A DNA stretch of 40,103 nt from an uncultured Clostridia bacterium (GCA_947624165.1 CANQJC010000018.1:1-40103); one strand, 5' to 3'; positions 32,227 to 40,103 are shown, numbered from the stretch's first letter. Notes: generated by a model from the letters alone, not told the origin. A program made the numbers and translations.

Positions 32227-32436
32227 TTACCTCTCGCCGACGGAAAGACCGTACTTTTCGTAAAACGCGGCAATATCCTCTTTATTTTTCACAAGCTCGG
32301 CAAAGCAGAGCTTCCTCGTCGTCTCGTCGTAAAAGCCTATTATCGTTTCGCCCGTGCATATGCTCGATTCGGTCCTTATCGACTTGGCTGAAAATCCCTT
32401 TGGAATCGCAAGGATTTTTTTATTTTTGCCGAACAT
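32227..32436 (-). CDS. Unknown 69-residue protein, last gene of the scpA operon
   Basis: The protein begins MFGKNKKILAIPKGFSAKSIRTESSICTGETIIGFYD and ends AAFYEKYGLSVGER. It is soluble, with a predicted beta-rich N-terminal half and a helical end; I do not know its family. GGAGG 10 bases before ATG 32436, and a position 19 bases after the DUF2344 stop, make it a real operon member. An in-frame start at 32478 would overlap the previous gene and lacks a good ribosome binding site. In many Clostridia this place is taken by RNase G and ribosomal protein L21 genes, which are absent here. Confidence 0.7.
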   Translation of the reverse strand: MFGKNKKILAIPKGFSAKSIRTESSICTGETIIGFYDETTRKLCFAELVKNKEDIAAFYEKYGLSVGER

Positions 32437-32455
32437 TGATATCACTCCTCCGTCG

Positions 32456-33109
32456 TCAAAACGGCTCTTTATCGACACACATTATCGAATTGCGGTGTAC
32501 GTTCATAAAGCCGGCTTTAAAGTTATCCGAATACTTTTCCATCGCGTCCGCGACGCTGCGCGGTTTTAAGTTATACGCGCCGCCCGACGCGAGACACATT
32601 CTCAGAGTCAGTATTTTTCCGTCGTCATGAAGCGTTTCGAGACTGTAAATATACGGACGTATATCTGATTCCTTAACGCCGCTTTTACTCTTTTTCATGA
32701 CGATAAGCTCATCTCTTTGCATAAGCGATCCCGTGTCCGCGACGCCTTCGTATTCAAGCTCGACCGTGTACACGGCTCTGTCAAGCTTCGTGAGGTCGAT
32801 CTCCCTGCCCTCCGCGATCCTTGCCGCAAGTATTTTGTAGCCCGGCGGCATCACCGCGTTTAAAGCGGACACAAGCTCGTCCTCGGAGTAATCGCCGTCG
32901 AATCCGACCTTCATATACTCGCAGTCGGACGTTACGCCGACGGAAAGCGGCTGCGCTACCGTCATAACGGGATGCGGATTGAAGCCCTGCGAAAATACGA
33001 AATTTATATCGCTTCGGCGCACCGCGCGATGAAACAAGCGCACAAAATCAAGATGCGATATATACTTTACGCGCTCGTCGCGCGAATATTTCAATATATA
33101 ATTACTCAT
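32456..33109 (-). CDS. DUF2344 / TIGR03936 radical-SAM-linked protein
   Basis: The 217-residue protein begins MSNYILKYSRDERVKYISHLDFVRLFHRAVRRSDI and has FSQGFNPHPVMTVAQPLSVGVTSDCEYM, the hallmark of DUF2344. In other bacteria it is either fused to, or encoded directly after, the B12-binding-type radical SAM protein, as here. The pair's substrate is unknown; proposed roles concern tRNA or ribosome modification but are unproven. The start at 33109 is inside the end of the radical SAM gene (8-base overlap) with GGGGG upstream. An in-frame start at 33199 would add a very basic, unfamiliar extension that is only a frame shadow of the upstream gene. Confidence 0.9.
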   Translation of the reverse strand: MSNYILKYSRDERVKYISHLDFVRLFHRAVRRSDINFVFSQGFNPHPVMTVAQPLSVGVTSDCEYMKVGFDGDYSEDELVSALNAVMPPGYKILAARIAEGREIDLTKLDRAVYTVELEYEGVADTGSLMQRDELIVMKKSKSGVKESDIRPYIYSLETLHDDGKILTLRMCLASGGAYNLKPRSVADAMEKYSDNFKAGFMNVHRNSIMCVDKEPF

Positions 33110-34943
33110 AACAAACCCCCGACCCGAAGGACGACGCGCCGCATCCCGAGCATTTTTCGCGGCAGTTAGGCGTAGTCTGAGCCTTCTTGGCTTTTTCATT
33201 CTCGTTTATCAAGAATTTCTTTGTCACTCCCGTGTCGATATGATCCCACGGAAGCGTCTCGTCATAGCTTCTTTCGCGCGCCGTGTAAAAATCGGGATCT
33301 ATGCCAAGCTCGTCAAACGTTTTCATCCATGTGTAAAAATCAAAATGCTCTCCCCAGCCGTCAAATTTACATCCGTTTTCAACGGCTTTGATTATAACGT
33401 CGCATAAACGCCTGTCTCCCCGCGCGAAAACTCCCTCAAGATAACTTGTCTTGTTGTCATGCCAATTATAGCGTATACGGCGCGACTTTATCGCGCTTTT
33501 TAGCTCGTTCTGTTTTTCGATAAGCATATCCCGCGTGTCCTGCTTCGCCCATTGGAACGCCGTGAACGGCTTCGGAACAAAGCTCGACGTGCTGACGGTT
33601 ATGTTTATCTGCTTCGCTCTCTCCTCCTTCGGAATGGCAAAATACACGTCCAGCACCTTCTGCGCAAGCTCCGCTATGCCGCGCACATCGTCCATTGTCT
33701 CCGTAGGCAGACCTATCATAAAATACAGCTTCACATTCGTCCAGCCGCCTCTGAACAGCATATCGGTGGACTTCAGTATGTCGTCCTCGTTTATATTCTT
33801 GTTTATAACGTCGCGCAAACGCTGCGTACCCGCTTCGGGTGCGAACGTTATACCCGTTTTTCTGACCTTCTGGACCTTTTCCATAAGCTCCAGAGAAAAA
33901 TTGTCTATCCTCAGAGACGGCAGCGACAGTCCTATCTTCTTTTCCTCGGTAATTTCGAGCAGCCCGTCCGTCAGCTCCCTCAGTCCCTTAAAATCGCTTG
34001 TGGACAGCGACGAAAGCGATATCTCGTCGTAACCGCTGCATTTAAGGAGCTTGTCCGCGACGGAGAGCAGCCTTTGGGGCGTTCTTTCGCGAAGCGGACG
34101 GTAAATGTAACCCGCCTGACAGAAACGGCATCCTCTCAGACAGCCGCGCATTACTTCAAGCATCACCCTGTCATGGACGACCTCCCCGAAAGGCACTATG
34201 ATCGTTTCAGGCGTGTACGCGCCGTCAAAATCTTTCATTACGCGCTTTCTGATTTTGCTTTTTGCGTTGGGATCGTTCGGCGTCACGCTTTTTACCGTAC
34301 CGTCGCCGTTATACTCCACGTCGTAAAACGACGGCACATATACGCCCTCTATACGCGCTATCGACTTAAGATAATCGCGTTTGTTCGTTTTGCCGCTCTT
34401 CTTCCATTTTACGTATTCGTCCACTACCTCGTGGATTATTTCCTCACCCTCGCCCATCATGAAAAAATCGAATATATCCGCGACAGGCTCGGCGTTGTAC
34501 GCGCACGGACCGCCGCCGCATATTATCGGGTAAGTCTCATCCCTGTCGCGGGATCTGACGGGAATATCGGCGAGGTTGAGCATATTGACGATGTTCGAAT
34601 AACAAAGCTCGTATTGAAGGGTAAAACCCATCATGTCGAAATGCGTCACCTCGTCGCCGGTTTCGAGCGCGAAAAGACGCATACCGTATTTTTTCATTTC
34701 CTCTTCCATGTCCGTCCACGGAGCAAACACCCTCTCGCAGTACGTGTCGGAACGCTCGTTTAGGGTGTGGTAAAGTATTTTAAGTCCGAGATGCGACATG
34801 GCAATTTCATATGTGTCCGCAAAGCAGAAAGCGAAGCGCACGTCGACGCTCGACGGGTCCTTCATCACGCAGTTTAATTCCCCGCCCGTATAGCGCGTCG
34901 GCTTCGTTACGGCTGAAAGTATTTTGTCCCTATTCGTTATCAT
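33102..34943 (-). CDS. TIGR03960-type B12-binding-like radical SAM protein
   Basis: The 613-residue protein has an N-terminal cobalamin-binding-like region (VDVRFAFCFADTYEIAMSHLGLKILYHTLNE; MMGFTLQYELCYSNIVNMLNLADIPVRS; ICGGGPCAYNAEPVADIFDFFMMGEGEE) and a radical SAM core. The core has the iron-sulfur motif CLRGCRFCQAGY (Cys-x3-Cys-x2-Cys), followed by EISLSSLSTSDF and GITFAPEAGTQRLRDVINKNI. A Cys-rich C-terminus (CREKCSGCGA) may hold another metal site. The reaction is unknown. The start at 34943 is chosen over 34961 because AGGAGA lies 5 bases before it. The first 14 bases overlap the end of gerW, and the last 8 overlap the DUF2344 gene, indicating tight coupling. Confidence 0.93.
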   Translation of the reverse strand: MITNRDKILSAVTKPTRYTGGELNCVMKDPSSVDVRFAFCFADTYEIAMSHLGLKILYHTLNERSDTYCERVFAPWTDMEEEMKKYGMRLFALETGDEVTHFDMMGFTLQYELCYSNIVNMLNLADIPVRSRDRDETYPIICGGGPCAYNAEPVADIFDFFMMGEGEEIIHEVVDEYVKWKKSGKTNKRDYLKSIARIEGVYVPSFYDVEYNGDGTVKSVTPNDPNAKSKIRKRVMKDFDGAYTPETIIVPFGEVVHDRVMLEVMRGCLRGCRFCQAGYIYRPLRERTPQRLLSVADKLLKCSGYDEISLSSLSTSDFKGLRELTDGLLEITEEKKIGLSLPSLRIDNFSLELMEKVQKVRKTGITFAPEAGTQRLRDVINKNINEDDILKSTDMLFRGGWTNVKLYFMIGLPTETMDDVRGIAELAQKVLDVYFAIPKEERAKQINITVSTSSFVPKPFTAFQWAKQDTRDMLIEKQNELKSAIKSRRIRYNWHDNKTSYLEGVFARGDRRLCDVIIKAVENGCKFDGWGEHFDFYTWMKTFDELGIDPDFYTARERSYDETLPWDHIDTGVTKKFLINENEKAKKAQTTPNCREKCSGCGASSFGSGVCYE

Positions 34944-35367
34944 ACGCTTCTCCTGTGACAACAGGCTCTGCGCCTTCCTTTTTTGCCGCCTTCTTTTCGC
35001 GTCTCGCCGCGATAAAGCCGTTTACCTTGTCCAGCATACCGGGCATCATGTCCACGAGCTTGTCCATAGCCGTGGACGAGCCGTTCATGGAAATAAGGCG
35101 GACGTTTGAGTTGTTTATTACGAGAAACGCTTCCGCCTTAACGGACGCGCCGCCGCCCATACCGCCGCCGAAATGAGTATCGTCGGTTTTCTTCGCGTCA
35201 AACTCGCTGCCGCCGCCGCCGAAGCCGAACGACACCCTGGAGATAGGAAGTATGATCGTTCCGTCCTCCATTTGTATCGGGTCGCCTATTACGGAATTGG
35301 CGTTGATCATACCCTTAAAATGCTCCGAAGCACTTTCGATCATTTCGCTTACTTTATTTTCAGACAT
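34930..35367 (-). CDS. gerW: GerW (YtfJ) family spore protein
   Basis: The 145-residue protein matches YtfJ/GerW: VSEMIESASEHFKGMINANSVIGDPIQMEDGTIILPISRVSFGFGGGGSEFDAK, then GGGMGGGASVKAEAFLVINNSNVRLI and the end segment IDKLVDMMPGMLDKVN-like. In Bacillus it is made in the forespore and needed for normal germination with L-alanine; the molecular role is not known. AGGAGG precedes ATG 35367, which overlaps the DUF2953 stop by 8 bases. DUF2953 followed by gerW after scpAB is a common order in Clostridia. The C-terminus ends in a charged tail after AARREKKAAKKEG. Confidence 0.93.
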   Translation of the reverse strand: MSENKVSEMIESASEHFKGMINANSVIGDPIQMEDGTIILPISRVSFGFGGGGSEFDAKKTDDTHFGGGMGGGASVKAEAFLVINNSNVRLISMNGSSTAMDKLVDMMPGMLDKVNGFIAARREKKAAKKEGAEPVVTGEAYDNE

Positions 35368-35971
35368 CTTTACTTATCCTCCTGCTCAGTTTTTTTATTT
35401 TTATCATAACAGCCGCCGCCATAGCGGCAAGCTTGAGAATATACAATCCCCTTGTTCTTATCCGACAGTAAATACCGGCGGCAAGACACGCTTTGTCAAA
35501 ATCTGCGTCGAGAGACACGTTCCATTTATCAAGCTGCATATTTCTGTCCGTCAGCGCGATAAAGTTGTATACCGCGGCGTTTGCCGCGCCCAGCGCGATA
35601 CCCGTATACATCGCGTCTCCCGTACCGAAGCGCGACGACACGTTAAGCTCCTTTATGCGTATAGTCTTTGAAAGCGTATGCGATATTAGCTTCAGTATGT
35701 CGTCCTTCAGCTCCGTATAAACGGCTTTTGCAAGCTTCAGTACGGACGGCGTATTCTTCTCGTCGCTTTCGTCATGTTTTTCCTCAGCTTCCACAGCCTT
35801 TTTTTCGGTCTTGTCGGGCGGGTAAAGCTTTATTTTGACGAACGCGTATTTGAGAAAAATCGTTCCGTCCGCGGAACCGTCATACGAAACGTCGATCACG
35901 CAGTCCGCGGGGATCAAAAGGACGAGCAATATAACAGCGGCAACAATAAGAACGATGTATAAAGCCGTCAT
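35360..35971 (-). CDS. DUF2953 membrane protein
   Basis: The 203-residue protein starts with a membrane helix (LYIVLIVAAVILLVLLI) and has the DUF2953 pattern: strand-rich VSYDGSADGTIFLKYAFVKIKLYP, a charged linker (about 58-75), then VSSRFGTGDAMYTGIALGAANAAVYNF, DADFDKACLAAGIYCRIRTRGLYIL and a final hydrophobic/basic helix. It is found next to gerW in many spore formers, suggesting a sporulation role in the membrane, but no activity is known. GGAGGTGA 4-5 bases upstream supports ATG 35971. It lies 15 bases after scpB. Confidence 0.9.
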   Translation of the reverse strand: MTALYIVLIVAAVILLVLLIPADCVIDVSYDGSADGTIFLKYAFVKIKLYPPDKTEKKAVEAEEKHDESDEKNTPSVLKLAKAVYTELKDDILKLISHTLSKTIRIKELNVSSRFGTGDAMYTGIALGAANAAVYNFIALTDRNMQLDKWNVSLDADFDKACLAAGIYCRIRTRGLYILKLAAMAAAVMIKIKKLSRRISKDV

Positions 35972-35986
35972 GGCGTCACCTCCAGA

Positions 35987-36589
35987 TCACTCCTCGTCTG
36001 CCGCGCGGCTGCTTTCGTCCGCGCCTTCCTCATTATCCTCGTTTATTTCAAGCTGCATACCCTGCGGCGAAGGCTCGTACAATTCAGCCAAATCTATCGG
36101 CGGCAGATCTTTCGGATTTTTCAGCCCGAAACATCGCAGGAAATTTTCCGTCGTGACGTACAGTATCGGTTTACCGGGCGCGTCGAGACGGCCCTTTTCC
36201 TCGATAAGCCCGCGCTCGTAAAGTCGGTTCACGCACGCGTCGGAATTTACGCCGCGTATATGCTCGATCTGACCGCGCGTTATAGGCTGCTTGTAAGCTA
36301 TTATCGCCAAGGCTTCCATGGCGGCGTTTGAGAGCGGCTGTCTCCGCTGCTCTCCCAATATTTCCTGTATGTACCCGTAATATTCGGGACGCGAGCAGAT
36401 CTGGTAGCCCTCCGAAATATCGATGATATTAAATCCGCGCGTGTCGCGCTCATATTCTTTTTTAAGCTCGTCCACAGCCTCGGCGATGGTTTCCGCGTCC
36501 GTGTCAAGCACCACCGCGAGCTTCGCCGCCTTGACCGGCTCCCCCGCCGCGAACAGTATGCCTTCTATAGCGTATTTCAAATTAGTCAT
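35987..36589 (-). CDS. scpB: Segregation and condensation protein B
   Basis: The 200-residue protein consists of two winged-helix domains: KYAIEGILFAAGEPVKAAKLAVVLD, then LSNAAMEALAIIAYKQPITRGQIEHIRGVNSDACVNRLYERGLIEEKGRLDAPGKPILYVTTENFLRCFGL, which is the family core. ScpB dimers bind ScpA and complete the SMC-ScpAB condensin that organises and separates chromosomes. The acidic C-terminal tail is variable in the family. The ATG overlaps the scpA stop by 8 bases, the usual coupling. Confidence 0.97.
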   Translation of the reverse strand: MTNLKYAIEGILFAAGEPVKAAKLAVVLDTDAETIAEAVDELKKEYERDTRGFNIIDISEGYQICSRPEYYGYIQEILGEQRRQPLSNAAMEALAIIAYKQPITRGQIEHIRGVNSDACVNRLYERGLIEEKGRLDAPGKPILYVTTENFLRCFGLKNPKDLPPIDLAELYEPSPQGMQLEINEDNEEGADESSRAADEE

Positions 36590-37316
36590 TCTTTTTCTTC
36601 CTTGTCGTTAAAATAAAATCGCGCTTATCCTCGTCATAATCCGCGCGCAGTCTGCTGAGCCTTATCATTTCAAGCACAGCCAAAAACGTCGCTATCATTT
36701 CCGGCTTGGAATCACCTCTTTGAAACAGAGACCCAAAGCGCACTCTTTTCCCTCCGGCAAGACGCTTGCATATCTTTTCCACCATGTCGTCCACCGACAC
36801 CTTTTCCCTGCCGACAATCTGCGAGAATGCGCGTTTTTCCGGCTTCGCCATACGCAGCCTTCGCCTGAAAATGTGTGTGAACGCTTCAAGAAGCTCGTCC
36901 GTCGAATGGCTTATATCGTACTTCGGCACGGGAAAATTTATTTTTTCCGCTTCGCGGAACACCATATCCTTTGTTGCAAATTCGTTTTTCCTCAGCTCTG
37001 CGGACGCTTCCTTGAATTTTTGATATTCGGCAAGCCTTCGCGCAAGCTCTTCTCTCGGATCCTCTTCTTCCTCGTCGTCCTCGGGCGCGGGAAGGAGCAT
37101 TTTTGACTTTATATAGAGCAGATGCGAAGCCATAACGAGAAACTCGCTCGTATTGTCCAGATTCGAATCCTCGATCCCGTCTATCGCTTCAAGATACTGC
37201 GCCGTGATCTCGACGATAGGTATGTCGTAGATACTGACCTTATTTTTTTGTATGAGCGTAAGAAGCAAATCGAGCGGTCCCTCGAACGTATCAAGCTTAT
37301 ATAATACCTTATCCAT
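36582..37316 (-). CDS. scpA: Segregation and condensation protein A
   Basis: The 244-residue kleisin starts YKLDTFEGPLDLLLTLIQKNKVSIYDIPIVEITAQYLEAI, the typical N-terminal SMC-binding part, followed by SEFLVMASHLLYIKSKMLLP, an acidic linker (EDDEEEEDPREELARRL) and a C-terminal winged helix (MIATFLAVLEMIRLSRLRADYDEDKRDFILTTRK). ScpA bridges the SMC heads with ScpB. AGAGG about 8 bases upstream supports ATG 37316, 18 bases after the M50 protease gene. Confidence 0.97.
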   Translation of the reverse strand: MDKVLYKLDTFEGPLDLLLTLIQKNKVSIYDIPIVEITAQYLEAIDGIEDSNLDNTSEFLVMASHLLYIKSKMLLPAPEDDEEEEDPREELARRLAEYQKFKEASAELRKNEFATKDMVFREAEKINFPVPKYDISHSTDELLEAFTHIFRRRLRMAKPEKRAFSQIVGREKVSVDDMVEKICKRLAGGKRVRFGSLFQRGDSKPEMIATFLAVLEMIRLSRLRADYDEDKRDFILTTRKKKND

Positions 37317-37334
37317 ACTTATTCCTCTTATCGT

Positions 37335-37994
37335 TTACAGCACAAGACCTACAAAAACGTTTAAAAGACGCATTATTCCGTTCATGAACGCGTTCACGCC
37401 CGTGCCGATTATCCCGCCGAAGAAACCCGATAAGGACAGCAGCGCGATGAGTATCATCGAATATCTTTCGTACTGAAGCATTTTATAATACGTTCTGTCC
37501 GGCAGGAACATTCCCAGCACCTTCGAGCCGTCGAGCGGCGGTATAGGTATTATGTTAAAAACCATAAAACAGAGATTCCTTACCGCAAGCGCGCCGAGAA
37601 TCATGCCCGAGACGGTTATTACTCCCGTCATATCGGGCGTAAATTTTTGGTTTATCACGAAAATTATCGCGTATATGAGCAGCGACAGAAACGCCATTAC
37701 AAGGTTCGCGAGCGGACCCGCGACGGCGGTGAGTGCCATTCCCTTTTTTTGATTTTTATAGTACCTCGGGTCGACCATTACGGGCTTTGCCCAGCCGAAT
37801 CCCGTAAATATCATGAGCAGCGTTCCCACAAGGTCAAGATGAGCGAGCGGGTTTATTGTAAGCCTGCCGTTAAGGCGCGGCGTGGGGTCTCCGAGCTTCG
37901 TCGACACCCATGCGTGAGCAAGCTCATGCCCCGTAAGCGCGATGAGCGTCACGGGAACATTTATTATTATGTCCAAAAGATTACGTCCAAACAT
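37335..37994 (-). CDS. Site-2-protease family (M50) membrane metalloprotease
   Basis: The 219-residue protein has the zinc motif HELAH in the first membrane helix (VTLIALTGHELAHAWVSTKLGDPTPRLNGRLTINPLAHLD) and the third ligand in NIIPIPPLDGSKVLGMFLP. About six hydrophobic segments fill the protein. It is the short, minimal type common in Firmicutes, without PDZ or CBS domains. Such enzymes cut substrates within the membrane; the substrate is unknown, but it regularly precedes scpA in Clostridia. AGGAGA supports ATG 37994, and a strong promoter upstream makes it the first gene of the operon through the 69-residue protein. Confidence 0.93.
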   Translation of the reverse strand: MFGRNLLDIIINVPVTLIALTGHELAHAWVSTKLGDPTPRLNGRLTINPLAHLDLVGTLLMIFTGFGWAKPVMVDPRYYKNQKKGMALTAVAGPLANLVMAFLSLLIYAIIFVINQKFTPDMTGVITVSGMILGALAVRNLCFMVFNIIPIPPLDGSKVLGMFLPDRTYYKMLQYERYSMILIALLSLSGFFGGIIGTGVNAFMNGIMRLLNVFVGLVL

Positions 37995-38026
37995 ATATTT
38001 TCTCCTATACGAATACAGTTATTTAT

Positions 38027-38055
38027 ATTATATCTTTTTTTCGCTCAAATGTAAA
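38027..38055 (-). promoter_or_regulatory. Promoter of the M50-scpA-scpB-DUF2953-gerW-radical SAM-DUF2344 operon
   Basis: Minus strand: TTTACA, 17-base spacer, perfect TATAAT; leader about 25 bases. All eight downstream genes overlap or are less than 25 bases apart, so this may serve them all; gerW could have an extra forespore promoter that I did not find. Confidence 0.75.
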
Positions 38056-38068
38056 GTAATTTATCAAA

Positions 38069-38096
38069 AAAAACGGCGCGTTTCCGTGCCGTTTTT
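38069..38096 (-). terminator. Terminator of the GGDEF gene
   Basis: Arms 38069-38080 and 38085-38096 pair with one G-U around a 4-base loop. The minus-strand tail is TTTTTTTT. Confidence 0.88.
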
Positions 38097-38103
38097 ATTC
38101 TTT

Positions 38104-39279
38104 TTACTTCTTTTCCTGTTCCATTCTCTTCCTGAGATAGAACATACGTTTGTTCTCGTACATCATCGAATCGCTTCGCTCGATCGTATCCGAGAAATTC
38201 CTATCCTTTTCGGGATCGAATTTGGCGTACCCGATCGACATAGTAAGCATGATGCCGCTGTTCTTGTTACCCTCGACGGTCAGTTCTTCTACCACGGCGA
38301 TAAACTGCTTCATATCGTCAATACTCTTGTCCTTGGCAATTACCGAAAATTCGTCGCCGCCGACACGGTATGCAATAAAGTCCGTTCTGTCCTTCATCGC
38401 GTCGCGCAGGATCTTTGCCGCGCGTTGTATATATATATCTCCCGCCTGATGACCTCTTGTATCGTTTATCGTCTTGAGACCGTTAAGGTCTATTGTCAAA
38501 ATACCGTACCTGTCGGTATTCGACGCTTCAATATTATGCAGGTCCACGGAGAAGGAATTTTTATTCTTCAGCCCCGTTAAAGCATCGGTGTTTGACGAAT
38601 CCTGATAAAGCGGGTTCGATATCTTTTTAAATATACGTCTCGAAAAACGCACCGATATAAGACAGCAAAGGAATACGATTATTATCGCGAGAATACGCAG
38701 AACAATATTAAACGTGTAAATATTCTGCGCGTTTATCATCACTCCCACAACGCCCTTGACGTTGCGTCCGTCCTCGCTCACGGGATAGAAATTTGCATAA
38801 CGGTAACCGCTGTCCGTGTAAATAAAATCTCCCGAAACAATGTAATTCTTTATATACATGTCCTCGACGCTGAGCTTAACGTCCTCCTCGACTTCGCCGC
38901 CCTGCACAAAATACGGGTTATCCGCATTCTGTGTATCGAGAACGCACATTATTTCTCCGTCGTCGGCGTCCTTTTTGTATACCAGGATATCGGACACCGC
39001 CATATTATCCTTTATCGCGGAAAGATAGCTCAGTACCGCGCTGTATGCGCCATATGGAATTTCATCCTCGTAAAGACGCTTATCAAGATGAGCTTCTATT
39101 GTTTCGAATGTAAGATTTGCTCTCTCGTCGTAAGCCTCCGTCAACATTGACGTCATTATCCCGGATGTGACAAGGTATATGACAAGGCAGGAAAATATTA
39201 CAAGCGAACATGTCAGTACAGAAACCTGTACGTTGACCTTTTCAAAGCTTCGTTTAAAAAAATTCTTTATCTTTTCCAT
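38104..39279 (-). CDS. Membrane diguanylate cyclase (GGDEF) with extracellular sensor
   Basis: The 391-residue protein has a membrane helix at about 18-42, an extracellular domain of about 150 residues (Cache-like, inferred), a second helix around 190-212 (VLRILAIIIVFLCCLISV) and a GGDEF domain. The active site is intact: DALTGLKNK at its start and RVGGDEF at about 302-308. The inhibitory-site region reads DRTDFIAYRVGGDEF, with the Asp shifted by one place from the usual RxxD spacing, so product inhibition may be altered. It should make cyclic di-GMP from two GTP in response to an outside signal. GGGGATGATGAAAGGA precedes ATG 39279. It is transcribed alone; no EAL or PilZ gene is near. Confidence 0.94.
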   Translation of the reverse strand: MEKIKNFFKRSFEKVNVQVSVLTCSLVIFSCLVIYLVTSGIMTSMLTEAYDERANLTFETIEAHLDKRLYEDEIPYGAYSAVLSYLSAIKDNMAVSDILVYKKDADDGEIMCVLDTQNADNPYFVQGGEVEEDVKLSVEDMYIKNYIVSGDFIYTDSGYRYANFYPVSEDGRNVKGVVGVMINAQNIYTFNIVLRILAIIIVFLCCLISVRFSRRIFKKISNPLYQDSSNTDALTGLKNKNSFSVDLHNIEASNTDRYGILTIDLNGLKTINDTRGHQAGDIYIQRAAKILRDAMKDRTDFIAYRVGGDEFSVIAKDKSIDDMKQFIAVVEELTVEGNKNSGIMLTMSIGYAKFDPEKDRNFSDTIERSDSMMYENKRMFYLRKRMEQEKK

Positions 39280-39349
39280 AATCCTTTCATCATCCCCTTT
39301 TCGTTCATACTTATGTCTGAATTAGTATAGCGCATTATTATTATATTTA

Positions 39350-39378
39350 ATTATACTACATTTTGTTCATTTCATCAA
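39350..39378 (-). promoter_or_regulatory. Promoter of the GGDEF gene
   Basis: Minus strand: TTGATG, 17-base spacer, perfect TATAAT; the leader is about 65 bases and has no evident riboswitch. Confidence 0.6.
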
Positions 39379-39458
39379 GTTCTAAATTGATTTCGTCTGT
39401 TTTTTGTTGATTATTCACGAATTTAATGTATATGAACGATACGAAAGCATAAACGAAA

Positions 39459-39484
39459 GGGAGCCGCGCGATATTTCGGCTCCC
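39459..39484 (-). terminator. Hairpin after araA
   Basis: An 8-bp stem (39459-39466 with 39477-39484) with a 10-base loop is followed on the minus strand by CTTTCGTTT. It starts 10 bases past the araA stop codon. Confidence 0.6.
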
Positions 39485-39494
39485 AAAATCGCCA

Positions 39495-40103
39495 TTATTT
39501 AAGTTTATACGCTACGTCATTCCAAAGCAGTTCTTTTTCGAACGCCTCAACCGTCGTGTCCGCGCCGATATGAACAAATTCGATATCCATCATTGCCGCC
39601 CAGTCCTTCATCATTTCCGCCGTCACGTCGTAAGAGAGTACGCTGTGATGCGCGCCACCCGCCAAGATCCAGCAGGTCGCGCTCGTTTCGAGCGACGGGA
39701 GCGGCTTCCACATAACTCCCGCAACCGGTAATTTCGGCATAGGCTTTAACGGATTGCAAGCCTTGATGTCGTTTACGATAAGTCTCATTCTGCCGCCCAT
39801 ATCAACGAGTGACGCTACGATTGCGTCGCCGTTCTTGGAATCAAACACAAGTCTCGCGGGATCGCTTCTGTCGCCTATGCTGAGCGGATGAACCTGAATT
39901 TTCGGCTTGTCAGCCGCGACGAGCGGGCATACCTCGAGCATATGCGCGCCCAAGATGTGCTCGTTGCCCTTTTCGAGATGGTATGTATAGTCCTCCATGA
40001 ACGCTGTGCCGCCGTCCATGCCTTCTGCCATAGCCTTCATTATAGCGTCCATCGCCGCGACCTTCCAGTCGCCCTCCGCGCCGAAGCCGTAGCCGTCAGC
40101 CAT
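39495..40103 (-). CDS. araA: L-arabinose isomerase, C-terminal part (cut by window edge)
   Basis: The 202 visible residues begin at MADGYGFGAEGDWK, which is internal: full AraA has nearly 500 residues and this segment matches its last two fifths. The signature parts are the metal-site region DGYGFGAEGDWKVAAMDAIMKAM, ILGAHMLEVCPLVAADKPKIQVHPLSIGDRSDPARLVFD, and AGGAHHSVLSYDVTAEMMKDWAAMMDIEFVHIG near the end. AraA converts L-arabinose to L-ribulose in the cytosol, the first step of arabinose use, and its expected partners araB and araD would lie to the right. It fits with GH43 and the pectin lyase as part of side-chain sugar catabolism. The Met at the window edge is not the start codon. Confidence 0.96.
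   Translation of the reverse strand: MADGYGFGAEGDWKVAAMDAIMKAMAEGMDGGTAFMEDYTYHLEKGNEHILGAHMLEVCPLVAADKPKIQVHPLSIGDRSDPARLVFDSKNGDAIVASLVDMGGRMRLIVNDIKACNPLKPMPKLPVAGVMWKPLPSLETSATCWILAGGAHHSVLSYDVTAEMMKDWAAMMDIEFVHIGADTTVEAFEKELLWNDVAYKLK

Noticed and set aside
33110-33199. Longer N-terminus for the DUF2344 protein
   Set aside because: The extra 30 residues are Arg/Lys/Ala-rich shadow of the radical SAM gene end, and the DUF2344 fold begins at MSNYIL.
33552-34763. 403-codon open frame on the plus strand
   Set aside because: Antisense to the radical SAM gene; composition rich in Arg/His/Tyr as expected for a shadow.

Overview
The window (40.1 kb, about half G+C) looks like a chromosomal segment of a spore-forming, Gram-positive Clostridia member, probably an Oscillospirales-type gut commensal. 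This is inferred from spoVT and gerW, the order M50 protease-scpA-scpB-DUF2953-gerW-radical SAM-DUF2344, strong GGAGG ribosome binding sites, and many secreted proteins with N-terminal signal peptides but no outer-membrane genes. No rRNA, tRNA, CRISPR array, integrase or transposase was seen. No gene-free stretch exceeds 300 bases.

Layout. 1-1.8 kb: the 3' end of a collagen-like surface protein gene, then a TPR-containing glycosyltransferase that may modify it. 1.8-6.0 kb: a hybrid sensor kinase and a sodium:amino-acid-type symporter, divergently transcribed. 6.0-10.7 kb: a small DUF6514-like gene and a minus-strand cluster mutS2-ybaK-DUF1015. 10.7-13.1 kb: a palindromic MITE-like element, then a DUF1961-GH43 operon with overlapping ATGA for plant polysaccharide breakdown. 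13.2-15.6 kb: a small unknown protein with a consensus promoter, and glmS. 15.7-19.5 kb: a secreted 5'-nucleotidase / NlpC-P60 operon. 19.7-24.8 kb: a PAP2 phosphatase, a large secreted papain-like protease, and spoVT behind a textbook sigma-G promoter. 24.8-29.9 kb: a membrane-anchored alpha/alpha-toroid protein and a large secreted PL11 rhamnogalacturonan lyase. 30.0-30.7 kb: an AT-rich island with a PBECR-like nuclease-domain gene and a free-standing structured small RNA with its own promoter and terminator. 30.8-32.1 kb: a gluconate 5-dehydrogenase-like SDR and a VOC protein. 32.2-38.0 kb: an eight-gene operon running from an M50 protease to a 69-residue unknown protein. 38.1-40.1 kb: a GGDEF protein and the C-terminal part of araA.

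How they fit. PL11 lyase, GH43, DUF1961, the SDR and AraA together suggest growth on pectin side chains (rhamnogalacturonan, arabinan/xylan), although they are scattered rather than in one locus. The nucleotidase, NlpC/P60 protein and papain-like protease share a small terminal module, so they probably belong to one extracellular protein set. The most original element is the RNA at about 30.04-30.19 kb. I can see its promoter, a closing stem, internal hairpins, a 6-bp loop-loop complementarity and a terminator, but I cannot assign it to a known family.
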